DNA of 64,000 bases. It comes from Bolinopsis microptera (Eukaryota; Ctenophora; Tentaculata; Lobata; Bolinopsidae). The notes below the pieces were generated by a model. It saw only the letters and a list, made by a program, of their open reading frames with translations. It did not search any database and was not told the origin of the DNA. The DNA is taken from the NCBI RefSeq assembly GCF_026151205.1, contig NC_087080.1, positions 1,832,096 to 1,896,095 on the forward strand, in the 5' to 3' direction. Of the stretch, positions 1 through 9,813 are shown one piece after another. The position numbers and the translations under genes are program-made. Every line of letters begins with the position of its first letter. The first letter of the stretch is position 1.

Positions 1-1400
1 TGTCGTGAAATGGGATACAATGGTCAAATGAGTTGGACATCCGGTAGTAAGTGGGACATCCAGTCAAATTATTATATTACCCTGGACGACGTTTCATGCA
101 GCAGCGGTGAATGGAGTTCGTGTACATTTAGATTATCGGGAAATTGTGGTCACAGTGAAGATGTGTTTTTACAGTGTTACAGTGTAGACTACAGTATAGT
201 GAGCGAACTAAGAAAATCAGGAGAAAATTGTACAGTAACAACAGCAAATGGGTTTCTTAAAAATGTGTGTTTCAATGAAACGAAGAAACGACACTTTTTC
301 AAGTGTGCCCACTCTGATGTGTACTTTGAATATGTGTTTGACAGGGTAACTTCAGTGTGTAGGAACGATCCCCACGTGTATCAGGCATGTGGATTTTACA
401 CAAAAATAACAAACACGGATGTGCTGTGTGGAGGTTTGTTTTGCAATCACAAACATATCAAATGTGATCAAAACTGTAGTGTAGATAATGATTGTTCAGT
501 ATCACAGAGTAGTGACGGCTCAACAGCAGAGGTATGCAATGATAAATGTGACACTCGATATTGTATAGATGAAAGTAATTGTAACGGGTATACATACGGA
601 GTTAACTGCATAGGTAATTGGGGGAGGAAGGTGTATGTTCCTGTAAGGTATATATGTGACGAATACAGGTCCTGTGATAAAGGAGAAGATGAACAGGACT
701 GTAAAGTAACTGAAACTACCCCACACACGTGTACACAATACAAAAGTAAAGTGGTTTATAACAAAACCAGAACAGTACCTATATTTAATTATACTAGGTG
801 CTCAGTATTCGATATTAAGAGGGGGACATATCCATACTGTCAGAACTATTTAGATCAGACTAACTGTCCTGATATAGAGCGAGTAGCAGGGACAAAAGGA
901 TTTCGCGGCATGTACGAAACCGCGAAATTTCCCATTCTCCGCGACAAATTTTATGTATAGTTTAATATACCGCGAAATGTATTTCGCGGTATCGCGATTT
1001 TTGGCCAAAATCGCCGCGAAATCCTTTTGTCCCTGGCGAGTAGGGGGGTATTGTGATATTGATGGGTATAACTCGAGTGTTTCTAAGTACATGTTGTGTT
1101 ATGCTTATGATGAAAGGGCTAGTTTACCAGTAAAGTTATGTGACGATGACATTCAAAACAGTTGTATATCACCGTCTACTTCAACTGATTGCAGACTACA
1201 CAAACACAGAATGTGTGACGGAGTGTGGGATTGTACTGATGGAAGTGACGAATATCATGACACATGCGAATACATGACGAATACATTTCCATGTGTCCGT
1301 AAGTTTAGCTTTAAAATAAGTATGAAGTTCGGAATACCAGTTTCTTGGATAATGGACGATGTGGTGGATTGTATGGACGGGTTAGATGAACAGCCTGAGG
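1..1400 (+). pseudogene. Broken SRCR-LDLa receptor fragment, paralogue of the 61-64 kb gene
   Basis: The open frame enters the window inside an SRCR domain (CREMGY...) and runs through the same Cys-rich and LDLa-like region as positions 61227-62492, at roughly 95% identity by eye. At 887 a 149-bp element interrupts it. The frame then reads into the element and stops at 958-960. After the element the homologous protein resumes in a different frame, because element plus target duplication add 157 bp, and continues through an LDLa motif (RMCDGVWDCTDGSDE) to the N gap at 1401. The sequence after the gap does not match the paralogue, so the LDLa tail and 7TM part are absent here. This copy cannot encode the full receptor. 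It may be a decayed tandem copy or an alternative haplotype misplaced beside a gap. Confidence 0.85.
887..1035. mobile_element. Non-autonomous hAT-like MITE
   Basis: This 149-bp insertion has perfect 23-bp terminal inverted repeats starting CAGGGACAAAAGG. It is flanked by an exact 8-bp target duplication, GCGAGTAG, at 879-886 and 1036-1043. The CAGGG terminus and 8-bp duplication are typical of hAT elements. The paralogous exon near 62130 keeps a single GCGAGTAG, which is the unfilled site. The inside is palindromic (CGCGAAAT repeats) and has no coding capacity. Confidence 0.92.
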
Positions 1401-1500
1401 NNNNNNNNNNNNNNNNNNNNNNNNNNNNNNNNNNNNNNNNNNNNNNNNNNNNNNNNNNNNNNNNNNNNNNNNNNNNNNNNNNNNNNNNNNNNNNNNNNNN
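1401..1500. other. Assembly gap of 100 N
   Basis: There are exactly 100 N, the usual placeholder for a gap of unknown size. Homology to the 61-62 kb receptor exon stops at its left edge. Confidence 0.99.
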
Positions 1501-3300
1501 GTTTACCAAGACAAATTTGATTATGGACCATTGTTGAATCAACAATGGTTTATTGTTGGATTTCACAATTTCACAAACGGTAGCCAACACCCAATGTGTG
1601 ATTGTTGTTACAATTAGTTACAGATTCAATACAGGCATTATGAAATAGCAAAATCCAACAAATCTGATGCGACCTCACTTCGTCACACTTACTTAGATGT
1701 AAGCAGAAATCTGTTTTAAGTCCCATTAGGAACATGAACATAACAATCATTGAAGACGTTTAGGACTCAATTTCAGAGAATTGCTAACTTTTCTCTGAAA
1801 CTTAATTAACTGGTATTCAAGATTGTTTTACTGTCCGAGACATCTTAAAATGTGTTACAGTATGACAACTGTTATCACAACATTATTCCAAAGACTAATC
1901 CCCTAATAACATCCAAAAAACCGTCAGATATGATTTCGATGTCTAGAAATCAGTTCCCTTTGACCAAGTTCCCAGCCAAGCAAGTTCGCCGGACTGACCT
2001 AACACTGAACTAATTTAAATACTGTTTGGTCGGAGTGAGTTTGCTAGTCTGTACAGATATTGTGTCATCACGTCTATATCAATGTATTAGTTAATAAGAC
2101 AGACAGTACAGATGTTAGGCTTGTAAATCCTTGGGATCGACTATTAGCCTTATGTAGGGTTTAATGAAAACTTTAAATTTCATGTGGTGAAATGAGTGTC
2201 TGAAATTCATAATGTCAAGTGAGAGCAAATCGTGTAGTGAAGTTGTCCAGAAACCAATTGACTATTTTCTTCTTTCAAGTTCTAGTAGAAAAGTGATGTT
2301 CGGCGTTATATTTCAATAGTTGAGCAAGACCTTTGAAGTAACGCACCAGATATTTAATACATTCAGAATATAATGTTAAACTGGGCCCAAACGTCATTTT
2401 GACGTCTTATAAGTCACGTGTTCAGCAGTCACGTGACTTATCAAATTGTCATCACCTTAAACTGCATGGACTATTGATATACCAGGGTTGGATTTCTATT
2501 GGTCACACTGATGGTAGATATCTAAATTTGGTGCATGTTGATCTGCTGATGTCCGGTATGAAGCCAGAAAAACTGCAAAGTTGAATTTAAGTTGCCGAGT
2601 TTAAACTTTTCTACTTCAATTTTACAATCTATTCAAGTATTCATATTCATATTCATATTAATAAACATGAATGGTAGATAATAATTTGAAAATATATACG
2701 AAAAGGGAAAGTTTTAATGGTTCCAAACAGAATTCAAGAACAATCTGCTCAAATCTTGATAAATGAATCCCTTGCCTCCAAAATAAAACAATATGTACAG
2801 TCTTTGACAATCAACAGGGTAAAAATATTTTATAATATTGTAATAATTAATAGTTTGTACACCAAAATACATAACATGAAAAAATCTAATTCATACTCGA
2901 AATATCTTACAGCAAATACAGCATTATACATAAGCAAGTTCATAATATATAACCAACAATTTATATAGACAATTCAATTCAGAGTCTAGGCAAGGGAAAA
3001 TTAAACCTAAAGATTGTTTGGCCGGGATTTTCTCTGTCTTCTTAGCCCAAAACAATCATGCAAGCCAGCCAAACGAAACAAAAAGGGTGAAATAAATTGT
3101 TACAACGTCTGAATCCGATGTGCGAATGCTCAAGATATATCGTAACTAGAGTAACTCCGAGATAAAAAGTACTATTTTCACACATTTTCTGATCATTTTA
3201 ATAATTTTTTTGTTATTTTGAGCCCGATATTAAACGAAGCCCGAGCTTGGCCGCCACAGTCCGAGTAAAACTAACGTCCGGAGATAAAAGGACAATTAGA
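1501..3300. other. AT-rich intergenic DNA, no gene seen
   Basis: Only short unconserved open frames are present. A small inverted repeat built around GTCACGTGAC lies near 2410-2440. I see no splice-supported exon. Confidence 0.5.
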
Positions 3301-3313
3301 CACTAAATTGAAA

Positions 3314-4059
3314 CTAACAAGATCGTCGGCCAGGGTTACGGTTGGCGCTTCTCATGCGGTTCTGCTTGGTTTTGTTGAAGGTAGAGTTTCTTGCCTTCCA
3401 GGAGTTCTTGGGGTTGGTGGCCCTTTGTGCGGAGGCAGCAGCAGTGTGCTGGAACAGCATCTGCTCAACAAGGTTGAGCTGTTTGACGTGTTTAACCACG
3501 TGTTCCTTCTCAGAAACGTTCTCCAATTGCTGCGATTAATAAAGTGTGATTGATAGGGTATTGGTAATGAGATTCACTTCAAATTGTTGAAAATACGTCT
3601 GTTACTATACTATTTTATCTGTTATATCTATCGAATTTAATATGATTTGAGTAATTCGTGAAGATTGTAATTACCTGCTCTTCACAAATTCTCTTCGAGC
3701 AGGGTTCCTCGTCATCAGATTCGCAGCCGTGATTGACCATTATCACTGAGCCAACCTGAGGATGAAATATTGAGTTTCGATAGTAGTATGGGATTCATTT
3801 GTTAATAGTCTGATAAATGCGGAGAAATAAGTCTCATTTCATCGATCAAGGATACATTTAACAAACTTTTAATGCGATGGTTACTATATTTTACCTCATC
3901 GGCATCAGGTGAAGGTGCTCTCTTTGGTCCAACAAGCATCCACCCATCCTCATCGATATTATCGTTTGCGGCCGGGACTGGGCTCAGAGCCGTCTGAGGT
4001 TCATCGACTTCAGGGTAGAAGTAAGAACTGATAGCCCCCCAGATAGGCTTTGGTGCCAT
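3314..4059 (-). CDS. Three-exon small protein with LIR-like motif, TP53INP/DOR-like candidate
   Basis: Three phase-0 coding exons join cleanly: 4059-3895 (55 codons, donor GTAAAA), 3755-3675 (27 codons, acceptor CCTCAG, donor GTAATT) and 3529-3314 (71 codons plus TAG). They give 153 residues. The start sits in AAACATGGC, 15-20 bases after a probable 5' UTR acceptor (TTTTTTAG). Visible features are an acidic N-terminal stretch with DEDGWMLV, which fits a W-x-x-V LC3-interacting motif, a serine/acid middle (ESDDEEPC), and a very basic C-terminus (KTKQNRMRS, NPGRRSC). This layout resembles TP53INP/DOR proteins, which shuttle between nucleus and autophagosomes. That assignment rests on motif layout only. 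The gene structure itself is well supported. Confidence 0.8.
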
Positions 4060-4800
4060 GTTTAACTTGTTTCTTCGTAGGACTAAAAAATAAAAAGACG
4101 GAGCTTCTAAAATCGCGTGAGCATATACCTAGACAGGAAAGAACTGGTCAATTGATCGTAAATAAAATATAAATCAGTATAATTGTATTAGCAACTGAAA
4201 CAAACTTACAAAGACAGTATTTATTTATTGCAAAACTAACACTCACAAGACTTCACTCACACTCCAGCATAAAGCACTACAATAATTGACCAACACACTC
4301 AGCTTTGTTCTCCTGTCTCTAGCTGGCGGAATCCAAAAATAGAATAAGTTATCCAGTGCCGAAAGCACAGTGAATTGATGTTTAAGGCGTTCCAGCCACG
4401 CGCGGCGTTGAAATTAATACGCGAGCAACAAACCTTGCAGTGAATATATTGTACATATACAGTTGCACGTATATATTATATATAGAATATAGTGTAACCC
4501 GACCTTCTGTAACATTTCTGCAACTATATATGTACAATATATACATGCAACTTGTGCCTGACCTAAAATTATAAAAGCTCGTCATCATCAAAAACCTGAA
4601 GTCCATAACAACATATAACAGCAGTACCGAGCTAATTTTAAAATATAACGGGCACTTAAAAGGAAAATTCCTAACATTATAATGCACTGATGTTTTATAT
4701 ATATGTAAATATAAGTTTATGAACGAGTAAACTGTCTTAAGAGAATATTTTTAGATCTAATTTAAGTTTCTAACTTTAAGGATTTGGAGCGGGATATTTA
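4060..4800. other. Upstream region of the small minus-strand gene
   Basis: On the minus strand a poly-T tract ending in TTTTTTAG at about 4083 looks like the acceptor of a 5' UTR intron, so the first exon and promoter of the gene ending at 3314 probably lie at 4.1-4.4 kb. The rest is AT-rich with ATATAT tracts. I identify no core promoter motif with confidence. Confidence 0.35.
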
Positions 4801-4882
4801 AAACATATAAGTGATACGAAAGGAGTTTATTAGCAGGAGCTTTCAAAATACTTGTGTAAATCGTCTTCTAAGGATTGCTTTG

Positions 4883-5440
4883 TATCACCAATCACGTCGT
4901 GATCCCCATTGTGAATTTGTAGGTTTACAACCTACCAGGACGCGCGCCGAGTTGGACTCGTCGACGGTCCTGTATATTATATGGAACAGATATTTTACTT
5001 ACCTGAGGACCCCAGGCTATTATGTTCATTAAAGATTTGGCGGAATGACAGGCTGAGCGCGGCCCAGTAAATATTTTAAGAGTATCACCCGTTAATTGTG
5101 AATTGTCGTTTCACTAACTGTATCGTGGCAAAAGCTTGACGGATGTTACTCGTCTAAATTTCTTCGAAGTAGCGCGCGCCGCTTTCTTCTCGAAATGGCC
5201 CGATGGCAAGTGCTACGAAGTAGCGCGCGCCGGGTCAGACCATTAACAATGGTCAAGGCAAAAGCACTTAATTGTTTGTAGGTTTATAACCTATCATGAT
5301 TATGCTCATAAACCGAATAGAGATTCGGCGGAACGACAGGCTGAGCGCCGCCCAGTAAACTGTATTTGTATCACGTGGTGACCCCCACTGTCGCTTCGAC
5401 GATACAGGGGGAGCCGCGCACTTCGTGCGCGGCGGGTCAT
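4883..5440. repeat. Copies of a dispersed short element
   Basis: Two related segments (about 4900-5100 and 5270-5430) share a palindromic GTAGGTTTACAACCTACCA-type core, the string GACAGGCTGAGCGC and a GTATCAC box. A third, short copy is at 10141-10208. Between them, AAGTAGCGCGCGCCG occurs twice (near 5167 and 5218). No protein is encoded. I read them as SINE- or MITE-like repeats. Confidence 0.6.
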
Positions 5441-5558
5441 ACAACGTATGACAACCATGACGTAGGGTAAAAATGCTTCCCTGGAGAGTTATGGGCAAAA
5501 AACTGTTTTGGTCACGTGACAGGCTAGTAAAACATGAATTCGATTGTTTTGGACTTGT

Positions 5559-5645
5559 ATAGGGTTAGGGTTGTGGTAAGGGTTAATGGGTTATGGATAG
5601 CTTCGGGGTTATGGTTAGGGTTAGGGTTGGGATTAGGGTTTATGT
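5559..5645 (+). repeat. Interstitial TTAGGG-type telomere-like tract
   Basis: Degenerate (TTAGGG)n with variants such as TTATGG and TTGGGA. The open frame read on the other strand (PNPNPN) is a repeat artefact. GTCACGTGAC palindromes lie on both sides (near 5515 and 5685). Confidence 0.8.
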
Positions 5646-7020
5646 AAAACCGTTTTGTACGGCTGCAAAACCATAAAACCAAAGTCACGTGACATTTTTG
5701 GGCGAGCGAATTTGTAAAACATAAAAGCCACCGCCACCAGTAAAACAATCCATGGAGTTTCTGCCCAAACTTTGAAATGTCGATCGTGTCTGGGGGTGCT
5801 GACTGCTGCTGCAACGAGTGATGGCCTGAAACCTTTTCAGTTCTATATATCATTTATAGGCCTCAGAGGGCCCAACAACAATGTTCAGTCTTCCGCTATG
5901 ATGCGCATTGTTCAGATATTGTTTATTTATAATAGGTAGTGCGCCATCGACAGTGAGCCGCGCGTGCCGACTGTAGGATTGAGGATGGTTTTTTAGCGCT
6001 AATTTCGGCCAGCACAATTTTCTTCGAACAAATAAATATTGAGTATCCTTCCCGACCTCCAATTGCAACAAAAATCGGTAAGCTTACTCATAGACTTACA
6101 AGGAAAGTGTCCGAAAAGTTTAAAGCATATCCAACCATCAGACATTATGTTACAGATAAAAGCAGCGTATTTTGCCCCATTTTGAACACTATATCAACTC
6201 CGATATCCACCAAATTTTTCGGACAGTTGTGAAAGCCCTATTGGAAGGTCGTCGCTAATTTTCAGAATGATCTTATTCAAGGAACCTAAGATATATCCGA
6301 ATAATACGACAAAAATCAACAAATTTGGTCAAATTACGGGACTTTTACACATTTTTACAGCTACTTTTGCTCCAAAAGCCGCGCACCATCAAATATGGCA
6401 CCTAGGCGAAACTCACTGATCTTTCCAAAAAGGTATAACAAATTTGGTATTGTGAAAATTCTCACAGTCTCTACTTCTAGAAAACAGTAGTACAAAAATT
6501 TTTAAAATCCGAGCAAGTTTATTTTTATCGTGCACCCCCTATTTATAACATTTATTTATGTATTAAGGGATATATAGAAGGGATACCCTCATATCACTAT
6601 TAAATTTATTGTGATTCGATTAATTTACCATTTCTGATTTCTTCTACTTTCACACTCATGAGTTAAACTAGTGACTTATCTCCTATCTGATAAATGATAA
6701 TTATAACGATATCCGTTTACAAATGGGAGTGACGCGATAACAAAATTAAACAATAGATAAGCATATCAGGACAGTATGCATGTGGCCTAGGAATGTAATA
6801 TAGGCAAATATAGTGTCATGTGATTTTGGTGATCGGCACAGGATTGGTACCTGGGTTCAATATCAGTTATCGGAGCATGCCAACTTTTAATTGTGCTTAA
6901 TTTTTTATTTCAGGCAGGCAGAGATGTAGGCAGGCAGGTATCTCAATTTCAAAACATTTATAACAACATTTCTTATAACATGCAAGGATCGTCGATCTCC
7001 AAAAACCATTCAGCGATGAT
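5646..7020. other. Non-coding stretch, nothing recognised
   Basis: Mixed AT-rich DNA with short open frames only. I see no domain, splice-supported exon or structural RNA. Confidence 0.45.
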
Positions 7021-7031
7021 CTATTTTGTGT

Positions 7032-7475
7032 TAATCGTCGATTGCCCATCGGCCATCGGGATTCGGGAAACAATGCTTGTACAAAATCTCAGCTACAAGA
7101 ATTGACCTTTATAACAGCATTTTGTTCACCTCTATTATGTTCCTCCCATAGATTCAAATCGTTTAGTTTAATACAGCTTCAAGCCTTGAAATCTTTTACT
7201 GCATTTCTTAAACCTACATTTAAGGTCCCCTCGCAGTCTCGATGATGGATGAGCTATTTTGAGTAAATCGTCGATTACCCATCGGAAAACAATGCCTGCA
7301 CAAAATCTCAGCTTCAAGCCTTGAAATCTTTTCCCCCCTCCGCCCATTCTCGATGAGCTATTTTAAGTTAATCGTCGATTACCCATCGGAAAACAATGCC
7401 TGCACAAAATCTCAGCTTCAAGCCTTGAAATCTTTTACTGCATTTCTTAAATCTACATTAAAGGTCCCCTCGCAG
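7032..7475. repeat. Imperfect tandem repeat, 104-bp and longer units
   Basis: AATCGTCGATTACCCATCGG followed by AACAATGCCTGCACAAAATC begins near 7266 and again near 7370 (period 104 bp). A more diverged, longer copy starts near 7032. The frames inside are not conserved. Confidence 0.7.
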
Positions 7476-7780
7476 TTTCACAAGCTGTTGACTTATTCAT
7501 TGGTAGGTTGCTCGGTCTCTCCCAAGTGACAAGTCATCAGCTCATACGGTTATAACTCTTCTGCAGAAAGAGATTACCGTCACCGGGACTTGGCCAATGC
7601 TGATCACGTGACCCACGAATCACGCAGCACACATGAGACTATGGTAAGGCAGAGACCGAGCTCTCAGCTTAGTATTAGCAGTAGCGTAACAGGCAACGTT
7701 GCGCCACTGAGTGTTAGAGTAAGGGAGATGAGTTATAGTCATACCATTTTTACCACTCGAACAAACGTATATCAACATAC

Positions 7781-8324
7781 CAGGAGGTGACCGGGATTGG
7801 CAATTTTGAGCTATCCCGGTCCCGGTCCCGGTCAAATGCTGATTTATTTATTTATGATCCCGGTCCCGGTCCCGGTCCCGGTCCCGGTCCCGGTTAATTC
7901 GGGATTCTTGGTCCCGGTCCCGGTCCCAGTCAATCACTCAAATTTGCCGGGATTTTGACCGGGATCTTTTACATAATTTCATTCACTGTGATTTTAAGTT
8001 TTTCCTTTCATTCATTGTGAATTTCATCTTTAAACATCCTCTAAGCCAAATACAACAATGTTTAAAATTGCTAAACAAGTTTGAGTAATAAATTATGATC
8101 ATGAATTAACCAGTAATCGACCGGAATTCCCGGTACCGGGATTGGCAATTTTGAGCTATCCCGGTCCCGGTCCCGGTCAATTCACATTTTTCATCCCGGT
8201 CCCGGTAAATTGATAATTTCAGCGGATCTCAGTCCCGGTCCCGGTCCCGGTCCCGGTCAAGTCACATTTTGTATCCCGGTCCCGGTCCCGGTCAGGCCTG
8301 AAATCATGTCCCGGTCACCTCCTG
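7781..8324. mobile_element. hAT-like MITE with internal CCCGGT arrays
   Basis: This 544-bp element has inverted termini CAGGAGGTGACCGGGA at 7781 and their complement ending at 8324. An exact 8-bp target duplication, CAACATAC, lies at 7773-7780 and 8325-8332. Inside are several (CCCGGT)n runs and two copies of a segment starting CCGGGATTGGCAATTTTGAG (near 7792 and 8138). It has no coding capacity. Size, termini and duplication fit a non-autonomous hAT-type element. Confidence 0.88.
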
Positions 8325-8689
8325 CAACATACTATGATTATAACAATTTGTTAATCTTTTTATGTCGCATTGTCCACAATGTCGTTATTCGTCCACATTT
8401 ACCAGACTTATATGATTTAGCGTGACATACGATTAATAACGAATCAAGTTCAGCTGTTTTCAATGCATCTACGGAAATGTTTCCAAACACACTCGCTAGG
8501 TTTGGAAAGATTGTCTCCTGGTAAAGTTTTTCAAAGGACTTTTTAGGTTTTAATAGATGTTGATGATACTCCTGATTTTTCTATAGAGTTTAGCTGTACG
8601 TTGATTGTTGCTCCAGTTTACTCAAATTGATCCAATACCTGCACTTATATTTCGTGTTACTTTTATTGTTTCATAATGAGATTCTCAAG

Positions 8690-9015
8690 GTCAGTGATAT
8701 TGAACGAAATTCAGCGATAGCGCTATATATAAAATAACACTGTCACTAGATGTTGCGCACTTAGCGCTATCGGACGCTATCTAGCGCGATCTATTGATAT
8801 CGAAAAGATGTCCGACGGTTTATAGCGTTATTTTATGTTTTTCCGCTCTCTTGAGCAGAGGACGAATTGAAAATGAAAGTCCCCACTCACTATAAAACAA
8901 GATACGTCATGTATTTTCGACTTTTCGGCCTCTGTCATTAGTTAGCGTTATTATCACTAATCGGCGCTATCTGACACTATTTAGCGTTATCTAGAGTTAT
9001 TTAGCGCTATCTGTC
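8690..9015. repeat. Cluster of TAGCGYTAT motifs
   Basis: TAGCGCTAT, TAGCGTTAT and related palindromic nonamers recur many times in both orientations. This looks like a foldback repeat or MITE remnant. I could not define its ends or a target duplication. Confidence 0.5.
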
Positions 9016-9232
9016 GCTACATACTGCTGAGTGCTGTATGAGTGTATTAAAATGGCGTCTTAATAACTCTGTAGCTCATTCTAGTAACTTCCAAAATACT
9101 TATCGTTCTTATCGTTACAGTTCTTGTTATTAGAGTGTAGAGTGATTTAGCACGTTCGTTTTAAACAATTCCTTGTTTACAACTTTATCTAATAATAGTT
9201 ATTTAGTTATTTAAATCTAATTATTTTAAGTT

Positions 9233-9604
9233 TAACCTCCCTGTGTCCGTGTGTCCGTGTTTCCGTGTGTCCGTGTGTCCGTGTGTCCGTGTGTCCGTGT
9301 GTCCCTGTGTCCCTGTATCACTGTGTCCCTGTATCACTGTGTCCCTGTGTCACTGTATCACTGTGTCCCTGTGTCCCTGTGTCCCTGTGTCCCTGTATCA
9401 CTGTGTCACTGTGTCCCTGTATCCCTGTGTCCCTGTGTCTCTGTGTCCCTGTGTCCCTGTGTCCCTGTGACCCTGTGTCCCTGTATCACTGTGTCACTGT
9501 GTCCCTGTATCCCTGTGTCCCTGTGTCTCTGTGTTCCTGTGTCCCTGTGTCCCTGTGTCCCTGTGTCTCTGTGTCCCTGTGTCCCTGTGTCCCTGTGTCC
9601 CTCT
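9233..9604. repeat. 8-bp minisatellite (CCCTGTGT)n
   Basis: About 46 units of an 8-bp motif with CACTGTAT and CCGTGTGT variants. A period of 8 yields open frames in all three plus frames and on the minus strand, with VSLCPC-like repeats, so these are not genes. Confidence 0.93.
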
Positions 9605-9752
9605 CTATTCCTAAATTTTTCTGCAATATTAATGAAATATTCATCTTGTTTTAACAAAATTATGCCTCATACAGTAAAACATTGTCAGTTTTATTCAATG
9701 TTAAATAAATCTGAATATTTCTGAATAAATCTTCAACCTTCTAAAAATAGAA

Positions 9753-9813
9753 ATGTTGAAATTGTTTTCGTTTCTCTTCCTATTTGGGACTGCAAGTGCT
9801 GATACGAATGAAG
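9753..9813 (+). CDS. Signal-peptide exon
   Basis: ATG, 20 codons and one base, followed by the donor GTAAGA (phase 1). The peptide MLKLFSFLFLFGTASA has a Lys, a hydrophobic core and an AxA-type cleavage site. The exon is too short to appear as a long open frame. Its phase matches the next coding exon at 14215. Confidence 0.75.

Noticed and set aside
2399-2968. Short frames of 61 and 83 codons
   Set aside because: AT-rich composition, no domain, no splice context.
9243-9724. Long overlapping frames in three plus frames and one minus frame, VSLCPC-like repeats
   Set aside because: They result from an 8-bp repeat without stops in any frame. No start context or domain.
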